From: Streptomyces sp. H39-S7
Lineage (GTDB): Bacteria; Actinomycetota; Actinomycetes; Streptomycetales; Streptomycetaceae
NCBI RefSeq assembly: GCF_027158205.1
Contig: NZ_JAPVLU010000003.1
Span: 1 to 64,000, forward strand
DNA length: 64,000 bases
Reading direction: 5' to 3'
Of the stretch, positions 51,606 to 60,818 are shown piece after piece (position 1 is the stretch's first letter; each line of letters begins with the position of its first letter). Made by a program: the position numbers and the translations under genes. The notes under the pieces were generated by a model. The model did not search any database and was not told the origin of the DNA. It saw only the letters and a program-made list of their open reading frames with translations.

Positions 51606-52712
51606 ATGGAACTCGACATCGACCGGCGTGACCCGGTGTACCGGAACTGGCTCAAGGACGCCGTCGGCAAGGTGCAGGCCGACGCCAACCGGTCCGCCGA
51701 CACCCACCTGCTGTCGGTGCCGCTGCCGCCCGCGTGGGGCATCGACCTGTACCTGAAGGACGAGTCGACGCACCCGACCGGCTCGCTCAAGCACCGGCTG
51801 GCCCGCTCGCTGTTCCTGTACGGGCTGTGCAACGGCTGGATCCGCCCGGGGGCGCCGGTGATCGAGGCCTCCAGCGGCTCGACGGCGGTCTCCGAGGCGT
51901 ACTTCGCGAAGCTGATCGGCGTGCCGTTCATCGCCGTCATGGCGAAGAGCACCGTGCGCTCCAAGATCGACCTGATCGAGTTCCACGGCGGCCGATGTCA
52001 TCTCGTCGACGACCCCTGCGAGGTCTACGAGGTGGCGGTGCGGCTCGCGGCCGAATCCGGCGGCCACTACATGGACCAGTTCACGTACGCCGAGCGCGCC
52101 ACCGACTGGCGCGGCAACAACAACATCGCGGACTCGATCTTCCGGCAGCTGGCACTGGAGCGGCACCCCGTCCCGGCCTGGATCGTCGCGACGGCCGGCA
52201 CCGGCGGAACGTCCGCCACGATCGCCCGCTACGTCCACTACACGCAGCAGGACACCGGGGTCTGCGTCGCCGACCCGGAGAACTCCGCGTTCTTCCCCAG
52301 CTGGCGGGCGGACGACCCGACCGTCGTCACCGACCGCGGCTCCCGCATCGAGGGCATCGGCCGCCAGCGGGTGGAGCCGAGCTTCGTCCCCGGGGCGATC
52401 GACCGCATGATGCGGGTGCCGGACGCCGCCTCCGTCGCCTGCGTCCGCGTGCTGGAACGGCTGCTGGGCCGCAAGGCCGGCGCCTCCACCGGCACCGGCC
52501 TGTGGGCCGCCTTCCGGATCATCTCCGACATGCGGGCGGCCGGCGAACAGGGCAGCGTGGTGGGCCTGTTGTGCGACCCGGGCGAGCGGTACCTGGAGAA
52601 GTACTACTCGGACGACTGGCTGGCCGCGCAGGGCATCGACATCACCCCGTTCACCGCGCGCATCGAGCACTTCCTGGCGACCGGCGAACTGAGCACCGTC
52701 CCGGCCGCCTGA
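51606..52712 (+). CDS. PLP-dependent cysteine synthase-like enzyme
   Basis: 368 residues, fold-type II PLP enzyme of the cysteine synthase/CBS family. The PLP lysine is in [10 protein letters not shown], the phosphate-binding loop is [15 protein letters not shown] and the substrate loop is [12 protein letters not shown]. Relatives make or break cysteine-like amino acids, but the N-terminal 50 residues and C-terminus depart from CysK/CysM, so specificity is open. ATG 51606; TATACC ends 7 nt upstream, which suggests a leaderless transcript. It converges with the globin gene. Confidence 0.9.
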   Translation: MELDIDRRDPVYRNWLKDAVGKVQADANRSADTHLLSVPLPPAWGIDLYLKDESTHPTGSLKHRLARSLFLYGLCNGWIRPGAPVIEASSGSTAVSEAYFAKLIGVPFIAVMAKSTVRSKIDLIEFHGGRCHLVDDPCEVYEVAVRLAAESGGHYMDQFTYAERATDWRGNNNIADSIFRQLALERHPVPAWIVATAGTGGTSATIARYVHYTQQDTGVCVADPENSAFFPSWRADDPTVVTDRGSRIEGIGRQRVEPSFVPGAIDRMMRVPDAASVACVRVLERLLGRKAGASTGTGLWAAFRIISDMRAAGEQGSVVGLLCDPGERYLEKYYSDDWLAAQGIDITPFTARIEHFLATGELSTVPAA

Positions 52713-52752
52713 CCCGTCGGGGCCGCCTGACCCGTCAGGGACGAGGGCGCCG

Positions 52753-53214
52753 TCAGGTGCCTGTGCGGAGCCGCAGGGCGGCGAGCGGTACGAAGCCGAG
52801 ACCGGTGGAGCCGTCGGTGTCGTCGGACCCCGACAGCCGGCGCAGCATCGCCAGCGCGATCCGTTCGCCCTGCACCTTCGCGTGGTCCGCGCGGGGACCC
52901 GCGTACAGCCCGTCGACGGATGCGCGCCACAGCTGGACCCAGCGGCCGAAGTGCTCGGCGGTCATCGGACGGGTGTCGTGCAGGGCCGCGTGCGGGGCGA
53001 AGGCGTTGCCGCTGTACTCGGCCGTACGGAGGAGGGCGCGTTCCCAGAAGTCGGTGATCCTGGGCAGGTGCGCCTCCAGGTCGAGGCCCGCGATCTCGGT
53101 GAAGTACGGGCCGATCAGCCGGTCGGCGAGCGCCGCCTCGTAGAAGCGGCGCAGCAGCCTGACGAGGTCGGCGCGGTCGCTGATGTCGGTGGTGCCGGGT
53201 GGTGGATTGACCAT
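52753..53214 (-). CDS. Truncated hemoglobin, group III-like
   Basis: 153 residues. 2-over-2 globin fold: RADLVRLLRRFYEAALADRLIGPYF (B helix FYxxA), E/F region FWERALLRTAEYSGN, and a distal HLPRITDFW. The proximal His is in MTAEHFGRWVQLW. The group III (trHbP) pattern is FW...YxG...H-x-W-L/V. Usually linked with peroxide/NO or microaerobic response. It lies between the PLP enzyme and LtrA, pointing away from the latter. Confidence 0.88.
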   Translation of the reverse strand: MVNPPPGTTDISDRADLVRLLRRFYEAALADRLIGPYFTEIAGLDLEAHLPRITDFWERALLRTAEYSGNAFAPHAALHDTRPMTAEHFGRWVQLWRASVDGLYAGPRADHAKVQGERIALAMLRRLSGSDDTDGSTGLGFVPLAALRLRTGT

Positions 53215-53323
53215 GGTCCTTCCAGGGTCCGGGTGGGGCGGACCGGCCGCCAGGGCCGAAAGGCCCGGCTACGGCAGCGTGCCATGGTGTTCCCCCCGCG
53301 CGTTCTGGCGCAAGGTGGCCTCC

Positions 53324-54499
53324 ATGAGCATCCCCGCCGGCGCCGCGTTCCGCCGTATGACCGCCCGCAGCCGTGACGAGACGCACCGTGCCTCGACACC
53401 GCTGGAGCTCTTCTTCGACCTCTGCTTCGTGGTCGCCGTCGCGCAGGCGGGCGCCCGGCTGGTGCACGCGCTGGCCGCCGGCCACCCCGGCGACGGGGTC
53501 GTCGGCTATCTGCTGGTCTTCTTCGGCATCTGGTGGGCCTGGATGAACTTCTCCTGGTTCGCCTCGGCCTACGACACGGACGACGTGCTCTACCGGATCA
53601 CCACGCTGGTGCAGATCACCGGTGTTCTCGTGTACGCGGCGGGCGTGCCGCGCGCCTTCGACGCCAACGACTGGACGATCTCGGTGATCGGCTACTCGGT
53701 GATGCGGCTGGCGCTGGCCTCCCAGTGGCTGCGTGCCGCGCACGGCGAGACCGGCGCCGCGCGCGCCTGCGCGATCCGGTACGCGTTCGGCGTCACCGTC
53801 TGCCAGGTCGGGTGGATCGGGCTGCTCTTCCTGCCCGACGGCGCGAAGGTGTGGGCGTTCCTCTGCCTGATCGTCGTCGAGCTGTCCGTGCCGCTCTTCG
53901 CCGAACACAGCCACCGGACGCCCTGGCACCCGCGGCACATCGCCGAGCGGTACGGCCTGTTCACCATCATCGTGCTCGGCGAGTCGATCGCGGCGGCGAC
54001 CGTCGCCGTGCAGTCCGCGCTCGACGAGCACGAGGCGGTGGCCGAGCTGCTGCCCATCGCGGGCGGCGGTCTGCTGATCGTCTTCGCGGCCTGGTGGATC
54101 TACTTCGCCGTGCCCATCGAGGAGCACCTGACCTCGAACCGCGAGGCGATCCCCTGGGGGTACGGCCACTACATCGTGTTCGTCTCCGCCGCGGCGATCG
54201 GCGCGGGCATCGAAGTGGCCGTGGAGCAGAGCGTCGGGAAGGCGGAGATCTCGGTGCGGGCCGCCTCGGCGGCGGTGACCGTGCCGACCGCCGTCCTGTT
54301 CTTCACCGTCTGGCTGCTGCACTCCCGGCACTCCAAGCGCGGCCTCGCGCAGCAACTGATCCTGCCGGTGGCCTCGTTGCTGGTCCTGGCCTGCACGTTC
54401 TGCGGGGAAGCCGCGGTGCTGCTGGCCGGGGTCGTGTCGACGCTGGCCGTCGCGGCCGGGGTCGCGCTGGTGCGGCGCGGCGCCTCGGCGGCGGCCTGA
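53324..54499 (+). CDS. Low-temperature-requirement protein A (LtrA)
   Basis: 391 residues, about nine to eleven TM helices of the LtrA family (ELFFDLCFVVAVAQAGA near the start, WMNFSWFASAYDTDDVLYR, AERYGLFTIIVLGESIAAA). First described in Listeria as needed for growth in the cold; biochemical role unknown. ATG 53324 has AAGGTGG 6 nt upstream. It converges with the VIT1 gene after 6 bp. Confidence 0.9.
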   Translation: MSIPAGAAFRRMTARSRDETHRASTPLELFFDLCFVVAVAQAGARLVHALAAGHPGDGVVGYLLVFFGIWWAWMNFSWFASAYDTDDVLYRITTLVQITGVLVYAAGVPRAFDANDWTISVIGYSVMRLALASQWLRAAHGETGAARACAIRYAFGVTVCQVGWIGLLFLPDGAKVWAFLCLIVVELSVPLFAEHSHRTPWHPRHIAERYGLFTIIVLGESIAAATVAVQSALDEHEAVAELLPIAGGGLLIVFAAWWIYFAVPIEEHLTSNREAIPWGYGHYIVFVSAAAIGAGIEVAVEQSVGKAEISVRAASAAVTVPTAVLFFTVWLLHSRHSKRGLAQQLILPVASLLVLACTFCGEAAVLLAGVVSTLAVAAGVALVRRGASAAA

Positions 54500-54505
54500 G
54501 CCGCG

Positions 54506-55255
54506 TCACAGTCCCGTGGCGCCGAGCAGTGATCCCGCCGCGTACGTGACGGCCATCGCCGCCGCCCCGCCCGCCATGTTCCGCAGGACGGCGGGGCGGG
54601 GCGGGGCGCTGCCGAGCCGCGCGCTCCCCCATCCGCACAGCGCGAGCGCGATCAGCACCGCCACCGCCGTGACGGACAGCCGCAGCGGCGGGGGCAGCAG
54701 CACGATCGCCAGCAGCGGCAGCAGCGCTCCGGCGGTGAACGCGGCGAAGCTGGCGCCCGCCGCGTGCCACGGGTTGGTCAGCTCGTCGGGGTTGATCCCG
54801 AGCTCGACCCGGGCGTGGGCGCCGAGCGCGTCGCGTTCGGTGAGCTGCTCCGCGACCTCGCGGGCCAGTTCCCTGGTCAGCCCCCGGTCCTCCAGCAGAC
54901 CGGTGAGCTCGTCGAGTTCCGCCTTCGGCTCGGTGGCCAGCTCCTCGCGCTCCATGGCCAGCGCGGCCTGTTCGGAGTCGCGCTGCGTGCTGACCGAGAC
55001 GTACTCCCCCGCCGCCATCGAGAGGGAGCCGGCCAGCAGCCCGGCCAGCCCGGCGGTCAGGATCGCCGACCGGGAGTCGGTGGCGCCGGCCACGCCGACG
55101 ACCAGCCCGGCCGTCGACACCACTCCGTCGTTGGCGCCGAGCACCCCGGCCCGCAGCCAGTTCAGCCGGCTCGCGAGCCCGCCCTCGTGGTGCGGCTCAC
55201 CGTGCTCCGCCGGGGTGCCGCCGCCCCGCTCACCGCTCTGCCCGCCGTCGCTCAT
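54506..55255 (-). CDS. VIT1/CCC1-family Fe2+/Mn2+ transporter
   Basis: 249 residues. Hydrophilic His-containing N-terminus (EHGEPHHEGG), then the VIT1 signature RAGVLGANDGVVSTAGLVVGVAG, SMAAGEYVSVSTQRDSE (metal/acidic motif after TM2), a charged cytoplasmic stretch (ELDELTGLLEDRGLTRELAR) and three more helices. Probably exports Fe2+ or Mn2+. It is 41 bp downstream of fruA on the same strand, yet with no functional link to fructose. Confidence 0.92.
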   Translation of the reverse strand: MSDGGQSGERGGGTPAEHGEPHHEGGLASRLNWLRAGVLGANDGVVSTAGLVVGVAGATDSRSAILTAGLAGLLAGSLSMAAGEYVSVSTQRDSEQAALAMEREELATEPKAELDELTGLLEDRGLTRELAREVAEQLTERDALGAHARVELGINPDELTNPWHAAGASFAAFTAGALLPLLAIVLLPPPLRLSVTAVAVLIALALCGWGSARLGSAPPRPAVLRNMAGGAAAMAVTYAAGSLLGATGL

Positions 55256-55296
55256 GCCGCGAGGATCTCATTCGCGGCGGCCGTGCGCGGTCAGGC

Positions 55297-57261
55297 TCAG
55301 GCCGCGACCGGTGTCCTGACGTCGCCCGGCACGGGCAGCGCCGCCTCGGCCCCGGCGGACCCGCGCACCCCCTTGAGGAGGACGACGAGTGCCGCCGTGA
55401 CGACCGTGCCCGCCGCGACGGCGACCAGGTACAGCCACGGGTTGCCGATCAGCGGCACCACGAAGATGCCGCCGTGCGGGGCGCGCAGGGTGCAGCCGAA
55501 GGCCATCGACAGGGCGCCGGTGACCGCGCCGCCCGCCATCGCCGACGGGATGACCCGCAGCGGGTCGGCGGCGGCGAACGGAATCGCGCCCTCGGTGATG
55601 AACGACGCGCCCAGCACCCAGGCCGCCTTGCCGTTCTCGCGTTCCGTACGGGTGAAGAGCCGCCCACGAACGGTCGTCGCCAGCGCCAGTCCCAGCGGCG
55701 GCACCATGCCGGCCGCCATCACGCACGCCATGACTTTCAGGCTGCCGTCGTTGGGGTCGGCCAGCCCGCCGACGGCGAAGGCGTACGCGACCTTGTTCAG
55801 CGGACCGCCCATGTCGAAGCACATCATCAGGCCGAGGATGACGCCGAGTATGATCGCGTTCGAGCCCGTCAGGCCGTTCAGCCAGTCGGTGAGGCGTTCC
55901 TGCACCCAGGCGATCGGCTTGCCGACCACCAGGAACATCAGGAAGCCCACCACCGCCGAGGAGATCAGCGGGATCACCACCACCGGCATGATGCCGCGCA
56001 GCACCGGCGGTATCGCGACCCGCTGGACCGCCATGACGACGGCGCCCGCGAGCAGGCCGGCGACCAGGCCGCCGAGGAACCCCGCGTTGATCGTCAGCGC
56101 GATGGCGCCGCCGACGATGCCGGGGACCAGCCCCGGCCGGTCCACCATCCCGAACGCGATGTACCCGGCCAGGATCGGCACGAGGAACGTGAAGGCGGTG
56201 TCGCCGATCTGGAAGAGCAGCGCCGCCCAGCTCGCGCTCTCGCCCCAGACGAAGTGCTCGGCGACGGAGGGCGCGGCGTTGATCCCGTACCCGCCGAGCG
56301 CGAAGGCGAGCGCGATCAGCAGGCCGCCCGCGGCGACGAACGGCACCATGTAACTGACGCCCGTCATCAACCACTTGCGCAACCGGGTGCCGAACCCTTC
56401 GCCGGACCCGTCGCCGTCGGCGTCCTCCCCGGCCGCCGAGCGTGCCGCGGCTGTCACCTCACCGCGTTCCGCCCTGCCCCGCGCCTCGGCGAGGAGTTCC
56501 GGGGCGCGGCTGATGCCCGCCTTCACCCCGACGTCCACCGTCGGCTTCCCCGCGAAGCGCTCCTTGTCGCGGACCTCGACGTCATGGGCGAGGATCACCG
56601 CGTCCGCCGCGTCGATCGCCGCCTTCGGCAGCTTCTTGAAGCCGGCCGAGCCCTGGGTCTCGACGGCGATCTCCACACCGGCGTCCCGGGCGGCGTTCTC
56701 CAGGGACTCCGCCGCCATGTACGTGTGCGCGATGCCCGTCGGGCACGAGGTCACCGCCACGACGCGGAACGGCCGCTGCTCCGGGACGCCGCCCGGGGCG
56801 GTCTCCGCCGCCTGGACGACGGGCTCGCCCGCGATCAGGGCCGCGGCCGCCGCCGGATCGCCGGCCGTGCGCAGAGCGGCGGTGAACTCCGGGTCCATGA
56901 GGCGGCGGGCGAGGGCCGACAGGATCGTCAGGTGGTCGGTGTCGGCCCCTGCCGGGGCCGCGATGAGGAAGACGAGGTCGGCGGGGCCGTCCGGGGCGCC
57001 GAAGTCGATGCCGGCGCCGCTGCGGCCGAACGCGAGGGTCGGCCGGACGACGTGTTCGCTGCGGCAGTGCGGGATCCCGATGCCGCCGTCGAGGCCGGTC
57101 GGCATCAGGGCCTCGCGCGCGGCCACGTCCGCGAGGAAGCCCTCCAGGTCGGTGACGCGTCCGGCGGCCACCATCCGCTCGGCGAGCGAACGTGCCGCGG
57201 CTTCCTTGCTGTCGGCGGCCAGGTCGAGATCGACCAGCTCCGCGGTGATCATTTCACTCAT
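55297..57261 (-). CDS. fruA: Fructose PTS IIABC (FruA)
   Basis: 654 residues fused as IIA-IIB-IIC. IIA active His65 in GIGIPHCRSEH, IIB active Cys173 in TSCPTGIAHTY, and the IIC fructose-family membrane domain from about residue 285 (GVSYMVPFVAAGGLLIALAFALGG). It takes up fructose as fructose-1-phosphate at the expense of PEP through EI and HPr. It lies 108 bp after fruK in the same operon. Domain content is complete. Confidence 0.96.
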   Translation of the reverse strand: MSEMITAELVDLDLAADSKEAAARSLAERMVAAGRVTDLEGFLADVAAREALMPTGLDGGIGIPHCRSEHVVRPTLAFGRSGAGIDFGAPDGPADLVFLIAAPAGADTDHLTILSALARRLMDPEFTAALRTAGDPAAAAALIAGEPVVQAAETAPGGVPEQRPFRVVAVTSCPTGIAHTYMAAESLENAARDAGVEIAVETQGSAGFKKLPKAAIDAADAVILAHDVEVRDKERFAGKPTVDVGVKAGISRAPELLAEARGRAERGEVTAAARSAAGEDADGDGSGEGFGTRLRKWLMTGVSYMVPFVAAGGLLIALAFALGGYGINAAPSVAEHFVWGESASWAALLFQIGDTAFTFLVPILAGYIAFGMVDRPGLVPGIVGGAIALTINAGFLGGLVAGLLAGAVVMAVQRVAIPPVLRGIMPVVVIPLISSAVVGFLMFLVVGKPIAWVQERLTDWLNGLTGSNAIILGVILGLMMCFDMGGPLNKVAYAFAVGGLADPNDGSLKVMACVMAAGMVPPLGLALATTVRGRLFTRTERENGKAAWVLGASFITEGAIPFAAADPLRVIPSAMAGGAVTGALSMAFGCTLRAPHGGIFVVPLIGNPWLYLVAVAAGTVVTAALVVLLKGVRGSAGAEAALPVPGDVRTPVAA

Positions 57262-57369
57262 CGCGCGGCTCCATTGCTCGCGTCCCCGCCCGGCGGGCGG
57301 AACGGACTGTGGGTGGAACGGAATGCTGCGGCCACCGGGCCGATCGCCGCCCCGGCGGCCCGGCGGCCC

Positions 57370-58314
57370 TCATACCGGCTCCCGCAGCGGGCGGGAGAGG
57401 GGGACGTCCGCGGTCACGGTGACCGCCGACGGGTCGAGATCCGCCGGCGCGGGCATGACGCTGCCCGGCAGCTGCACGGCGGCTGCCCCATGGGCGACGG
57501 CCGCGGCGAGCGCCGCCTCCCCGTCGCCGCCCGCGGCGAGGAAACCCGCCAAGGACGCGTCCCCGGCCCCGACGTTGCTGCGGACCACCGCGACCCGCGC
57601 CTGCCCGAAGTACGCGCCCGAGTCGTCGACGAGCAGCTGCCCGTCGGCGCCCAGGCTGGCCAGCACCGCCCGCGCGCCCAGGGTGCGCAGCTCTCCCGCC
57701 GCCTTCAGCACGTCACCGACGGTCGCCAGCGGCCGGCCGACGGCCGTGGCCAGCTCCTCGGCGTTGGGCTTGACGACGTCCGGGCGCATCGCGAGCGCGG
57801 CGAGCAGCGAGGGGCCCGAGGTATCGAGGGCGACGCGGGCGCCCACCCGGTGCGCGCGGGCGACGAGTTCGGCGTACCACTCCGGCGGCAGCCCGCGCGG
57901 GAGGCTGCCGCAGCAGGCGATCCACCGCGCGTCGGCGGACCGGGCGCCGACCGCGTCCAGCAGCGCCTCGGACTCGGCGGGGGTGAGCGCGGGCCCGGCC
58001 GCGTTGAGCTTGGTCAGCGTCCCGTCCGGTTCGGCGACCGAGACGTTGACGCGGGTCGAGCCGGCGATGCCGACCCCCTCGACCTCGATGTCCTGCTCCG
58101 CCAGCAGCCGGCCGAGCAGCTCGCCCTCGGGACCGCCGATGGGCAGCACGGCGACCGTCCGCCGCCCAGCGGCGGCCACCGCCCGCGAGACGTTGACGCC
58201 CTTGCCGCCGGGGTCGACCCGGTCGGCGGTGGCCCGCAGCACGGCTCCGCGGTCGAGCGCGGGGATCTCGTACGTACGGTCCAGGCTCGGATTCGGGGTG
58301 ACGGTCACGATCAT
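57370..58314 (-). CDS. fruK: 1-phosphofructokinase
   Basis: 314 residues, PfkB/ribokinase fold. DPGGKGVNVSRAV is the N-terminal signature, and GAGDASLAGFLAA is the catalytic DTGAGD-like motif, here NVGAGD, with the general-base Asp. It converts fructose-1-phosphate from FruA to fructose-1,6-bisphosphate. ATG 58314 overlaps the fruR stop as ATGA. Confidence 0.95.
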   Translation of the reverse strand: MIVTVTPNPSLDRTYEIPALDRGAVLRATADRVDPGGKGVNVSRAVAAAGRRTVAVLPIGGPEGELLGRLLAEQDIEVEGVGIAGSTRVNVSVAEPDGTLTKLNAAGPALTPAESEALLDAVGARSADARWIACCGSLPRGLPPEWYAELVARAHRVGARVALDTSGPSLLAALAMRPDVVKPNAEELATAVGRPLATVGDVLKAAGELRTLGARAVLASLGADGQLLVDDSGAYFGQARVAVVRSNVGAGDASLAGFLAAGGDGEAALAAAVAHGAAAVQLPGSVMPAPADLDPSAVTVTADVPLSRPLREPV

Positions 58315-59072
58315 GCGCGTACTACTTCCGTGCCCGCGCTCTCGATGTCGCGGGCCGCTTCGGGGTCGAGTCCCTGATCGGTGATGAGCAGGTCGACATG
58401 GGAGAGGTCTCCGAAGCGGGCGAAGTTCCGCTGTCCGTACTTCGAGGAGTCGGCGAGCAGCAGGACGCGGCGCGCGGCGGCGATCATCGCCCGCTTCACG
58501 GCGGCTTCCGCGAGGTCCGGGGTGGTGAGGCCGCCGTCGGCGGAGAAGCCGTTCGCGGCGATGAACAGCACGTCGGCGTGAATCTCGCTGTAGGCGCGCA
58601 GCGCCCACGCGTCCACCGCGGCGCGGGTGCGGTGCCGGAGCCGGCCGCCGACGAGGTGGAGGGTGAGGTCCGGGTACTCCGACAGGCGGGCGGCGATCGG
58701 CAGGGCGTGCGTCACCACGGTCAGCCGTGAGTCGATCGGGAGGACGGCGGCGAGCCGGGCCGCGGTGCTGCCCGCGTCGATGACGACGGTGCCCTCCGCC
58801 GGCAGTTCGGCGAGGGCGGCGCGCGCGATCCGGTCCTTCTCGTCGGCCGCCGTCGCCTCGCGCTCGGCGAGGTCGGGCTCGAAGTCGAGCCGCCCGGCCG
58901 GGATGGCCCCGCCGTGCACGCGCTGGATCACTCCGGCCCGGTCCAGCGCCTTGAGATCGCGGCGGACCGTCTCCGGCGTGACGTCGAACTCCTCGGCCAG
59001 CGAGAGGACGTCGACGCTTCCGAGCTCGCGGGCCCGCCGCAGGATCTCTTGCTGCCGTTCCGGGGCGTACAT
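58311..59072 (-). CDS. fruR: DeoR-family fructose operon regulator
   Basis: 253 residues. N-terminal DeoR HTH (MYAPERQQEILRRARE, VLSLAEEFDVTPETVRRDL) and sugar-phosphate sensor with IDAGSTAARLA and ANGFSADGGLTTPD. Fructose-1-phosphate is the likely effector. ATG 59072 has GGAGG 9 nt upstream; ATG 59093 would add seven residues. It leads fruR-fruK-fruA, as in other actinobacteria, where it represses its own operon. Confidence 0.93.
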   Translation of the reverse strand: MYAPERQQEILRRARELGSVDVLSLAEEFDVTPETVRRDLKALDRAGVIQRVHGGAIPAGRLDFEPDLAEREATAADEKDRIARAALAELPAEGTVVIDAGSTAARLAAVLPIDSRLTVVTHALPIAARLSEYPDLTLHLVGGRLRHRTRAAVDAWALRAYSEIHADVLFIAANGFSADGGLTTPDLAEAAVKRAMIAAARRVLLLADSSKYGQRNFARFGDLSHVDLLITDQGLDPEAARDIESAGTEVVRA

Positions 59073-59141
59073 GTGGTTCTGCCTCCGACTCATGCCCGAG
59101 TGTGTTGCTATGCCGCCACCGTATCCACGGATCGGCGCGAA

Positions 59142-59155
59142 GTAAACACAAACAG
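59142..59155 (-). promoter_or_regulatory. Candidate FruR operator
   Basis: Reverse strand CTGTTTGTGTTTAC, two direct TGTTT(G/A) repeats 6 bp apart about 70 bp before fruR. DeoR repressors often bind direct or tandem repeats rich in T/G of this type. The A/T content stands out from the surroundings. Confidence 0.45.
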
Positions 59156-59291
59156 GCAGTCGGCAGACGCATTCGGACATCGGTGGGCGCAGCGGGACCC
59201 TGAAAATGCGTCCGGGCATGGCCGAACCCCGGCGCGGGGGGGGTTGCGCCGAGGTTCGGGTCCAGGGGCGGCGGGGCGGACCCCGCCGCGG

Positions 59292-60287
59292 TCAGGCTGC
59301 CTCGTACTCCAGGCCCGTGTCGCGGGCCATGCGCTTGAGGTCGGCCAGGGCGTGCTTCTCGATCTGCCGGATGCGTTCACGCGTCAGGCCGTGCTGCTTG
59401 CCGACCTCGGTCAGCGTCCGCTCGCGGCCGTCCTCGATACCGTACCGGGACCGGATGATCGAAGCGGTACGTTCGTCCAGGCGGCCGATGAGCTCTTCGA
59501 GCTCCTCGCGGCGCAGCATGACGAGCACCGACTGCTCGGGAGAGGCGGCGGCGCCGTCCTCCACGAGGTCACCGAACTCGGTCTCGCCCTCCGCGTCCAC
59601 CGACATGTTCAGGCTGACCGGGTCACGGGCCCAGTCGAGCACGTCGTGCACGCGGGACGGCGTCGAGTCCAGCTCGGCGGCGATCTCCTCGTGCTCCGGG
59701 TCGCGCCCGTGCTCACGGTTGTACTCCCGCTGCACCCGCCGGATCCGGCCCAGCTCCTCCACGAGGTGGACGGGGAGCCGGATGGTGCGGGACTGGTCGG
59801 CGATGGAGCGGGTGATGGCCTGGCGGATCCACCAGGTCGCGTACGTGGAGAACTTGAAGCCCTTGGCGTAGTCGAACTTCTCGACGGCGCGCACCAGGCC
59901 GGCGTTCCCCTCCTGGATCAGGTCGAGCAGCGGGAGACCGCTGCGCGGGTAGCGGCGGGCGACCGCCACGACGAGGCGCAGGTTGGAGCGGATGAAGACG
60001 TCCTTGGCGCGCTCGCCGTCGGCGACCAGCGCTTCCAGCTCCTCGCGGTCGGCACCGGATCCGGCACCTTCGACAAGCTGCGCGTCGTCGGAGAGTATGC
60101 GTTCGGCGTAGACGCCAGCCTCGATCTCCCGGGACAGTTCGACTTCCTGCGCAGCGTCGAGCAGCGGGGTGCGGGCGATCTCATCGAGGTACATTCCGAC
60201 GAGATCGCGGTCTGCGGCTTCCCCGCCAACGGCGCGGACGCTGCTGGTCCCGCCTGCGGAACGACGGGCGACGGCACGGGTTGCCAT
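59292..60287 (-). CDS. hrdD: Principal-like sigma factor HrdD
   Basis: 331 residues, group 2 sigma-70 protein. Region 1.2 ([16 protein letters not shown]), 2.1-2.4 ([55 protein letters not shown]), 3 ([13 protein letters not shown]) and 4.2 HTH ([20 protein letters not shown]). The N-terminal MATRAVARR and region layout match S. coelicolor HrdD. ATG 60287 with GGGAG 5 nt upstream. hrdD is non-essential in S. coelicolor and is transcribed from a SigR-dependent promoter there, which agrees with the site at 60374-60399. Confidence 0.95.
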   Translation of the reverse strand: MATRAVARRSAGGTSSVRAVGGEAADRDLVGMYLDEIARTPLLDAAQEVELSREIEAGVYAERILSDDAQLVEGAGSGADREELEALVADGERAKDVFIRSNLRLVVAVARRYPRSGLPLLDLIQEGNAGLVRAVEKFDYAKGFKFSTYATWWIRQAITRSIADQSRTIRLPVHLVEELGRIRRVQREYNREHGRDPEHEEIAAELDSTPSRVHDVLDWARDPVSLNMSVDAEGETEFGDLVEDGAAASPEQSVLVMLRREELEELIGRLDERTASIIRSRYGIEDGRERTLTEVGKQHGLTRERIRQIEKHALADLKRMARDTGLEYEAA

Positions 60288-60373
60288 GCGTGCTCCCTTG
60301 CGAAGGTTCGGTCGGGTGTCGGTTGGAGCGGAACATCCAACCTTGCCTTTCGGCTGCCCGCTCTGATCTGGAT

Positions 60374-60399
60374 AACGACTGGAATCCGGACACAATTCC
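60374..60399 (-). promoter_or_regulatory. SigR-type promoter of hrdD
   Basis: Reverse strand GGAAT (60399-60395), 18-nt spacer, GTT (60376-60374), exactly the consensus GGAAT-N18-GTT of the disulfide-stress sigma factor SigR. It stands about 87 bp before the ATG. hrdD belongs to the SigR regulon in S. coelicolor (established knowledge). Confidence 0.88.
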
Positions 60400-60725
60400 C
60401 ATGTCGATCACTGATTTTCGCGATCTTGCAGTACCCTGTGCCGCCACACGGGCGCGCAGAGTGTGGCGATGATCCGGGAAGTGCAGGTCAGGGCCGGTCC
60501 CGGAACGCTCCCGGGCCCTCGCGGCCATCCCCCGCCGCCCGCGTCCGTGAGATGCCGCTCACAACCCCGGGCGGGACGGTCACGCGTCCGGGCTCCCTTA
60601 CCCGTGGCCGCTCTCCTACCCCGAAGACGGCCCGTACCGCTCATTGGTTGCCCAAACGGGCGAAGAAGCCCCGAACGGCCCGGTACGCCCCGTACCGGCG
60701 ACCGGCCCGTACCGGAGAGCGGCAA
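60400..60725. other. Gene-free stretch with CCCGTACCG copies
   Basis: No coding frame supported on either strand. Three copies of CCCGTACCG occur at 60631, 60689 and 60706, the middle one forming GGTACG-CCC-CGTACC symmetry. Possibly leftover operator or repeat sequence. Confidence 0.45.
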
Positions 60726-60770
60726 AGGGAAGGGCCCAGCCTCCGGATTCCGGAGGCTGGGCCCTTCCCT
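60726..60770 (-). terminator. Terminator of the MFS gene
   Basis: 21-bp perfect stem (AGGGAAGGGCCCAGCCTCCGG against its complement; limits 60726-60770) with loop ATT, 49 bp after the MFS stop. The longest terminator stem in the window, and it should shield hrdD from read-through. Confidence 0.93.
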
Positions 60771-60818
60771 GTGTACCGCGTACTGCCGTAGTGACTACCG
60801 ACTACGTGTGGATCTTGA

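Noticed and set aside
60631-60714. CRISPR-like or iteron array
   Set aside because: Only three copies of a 9-bp word with irregular spacing, no spacers and no cas genes in the window.
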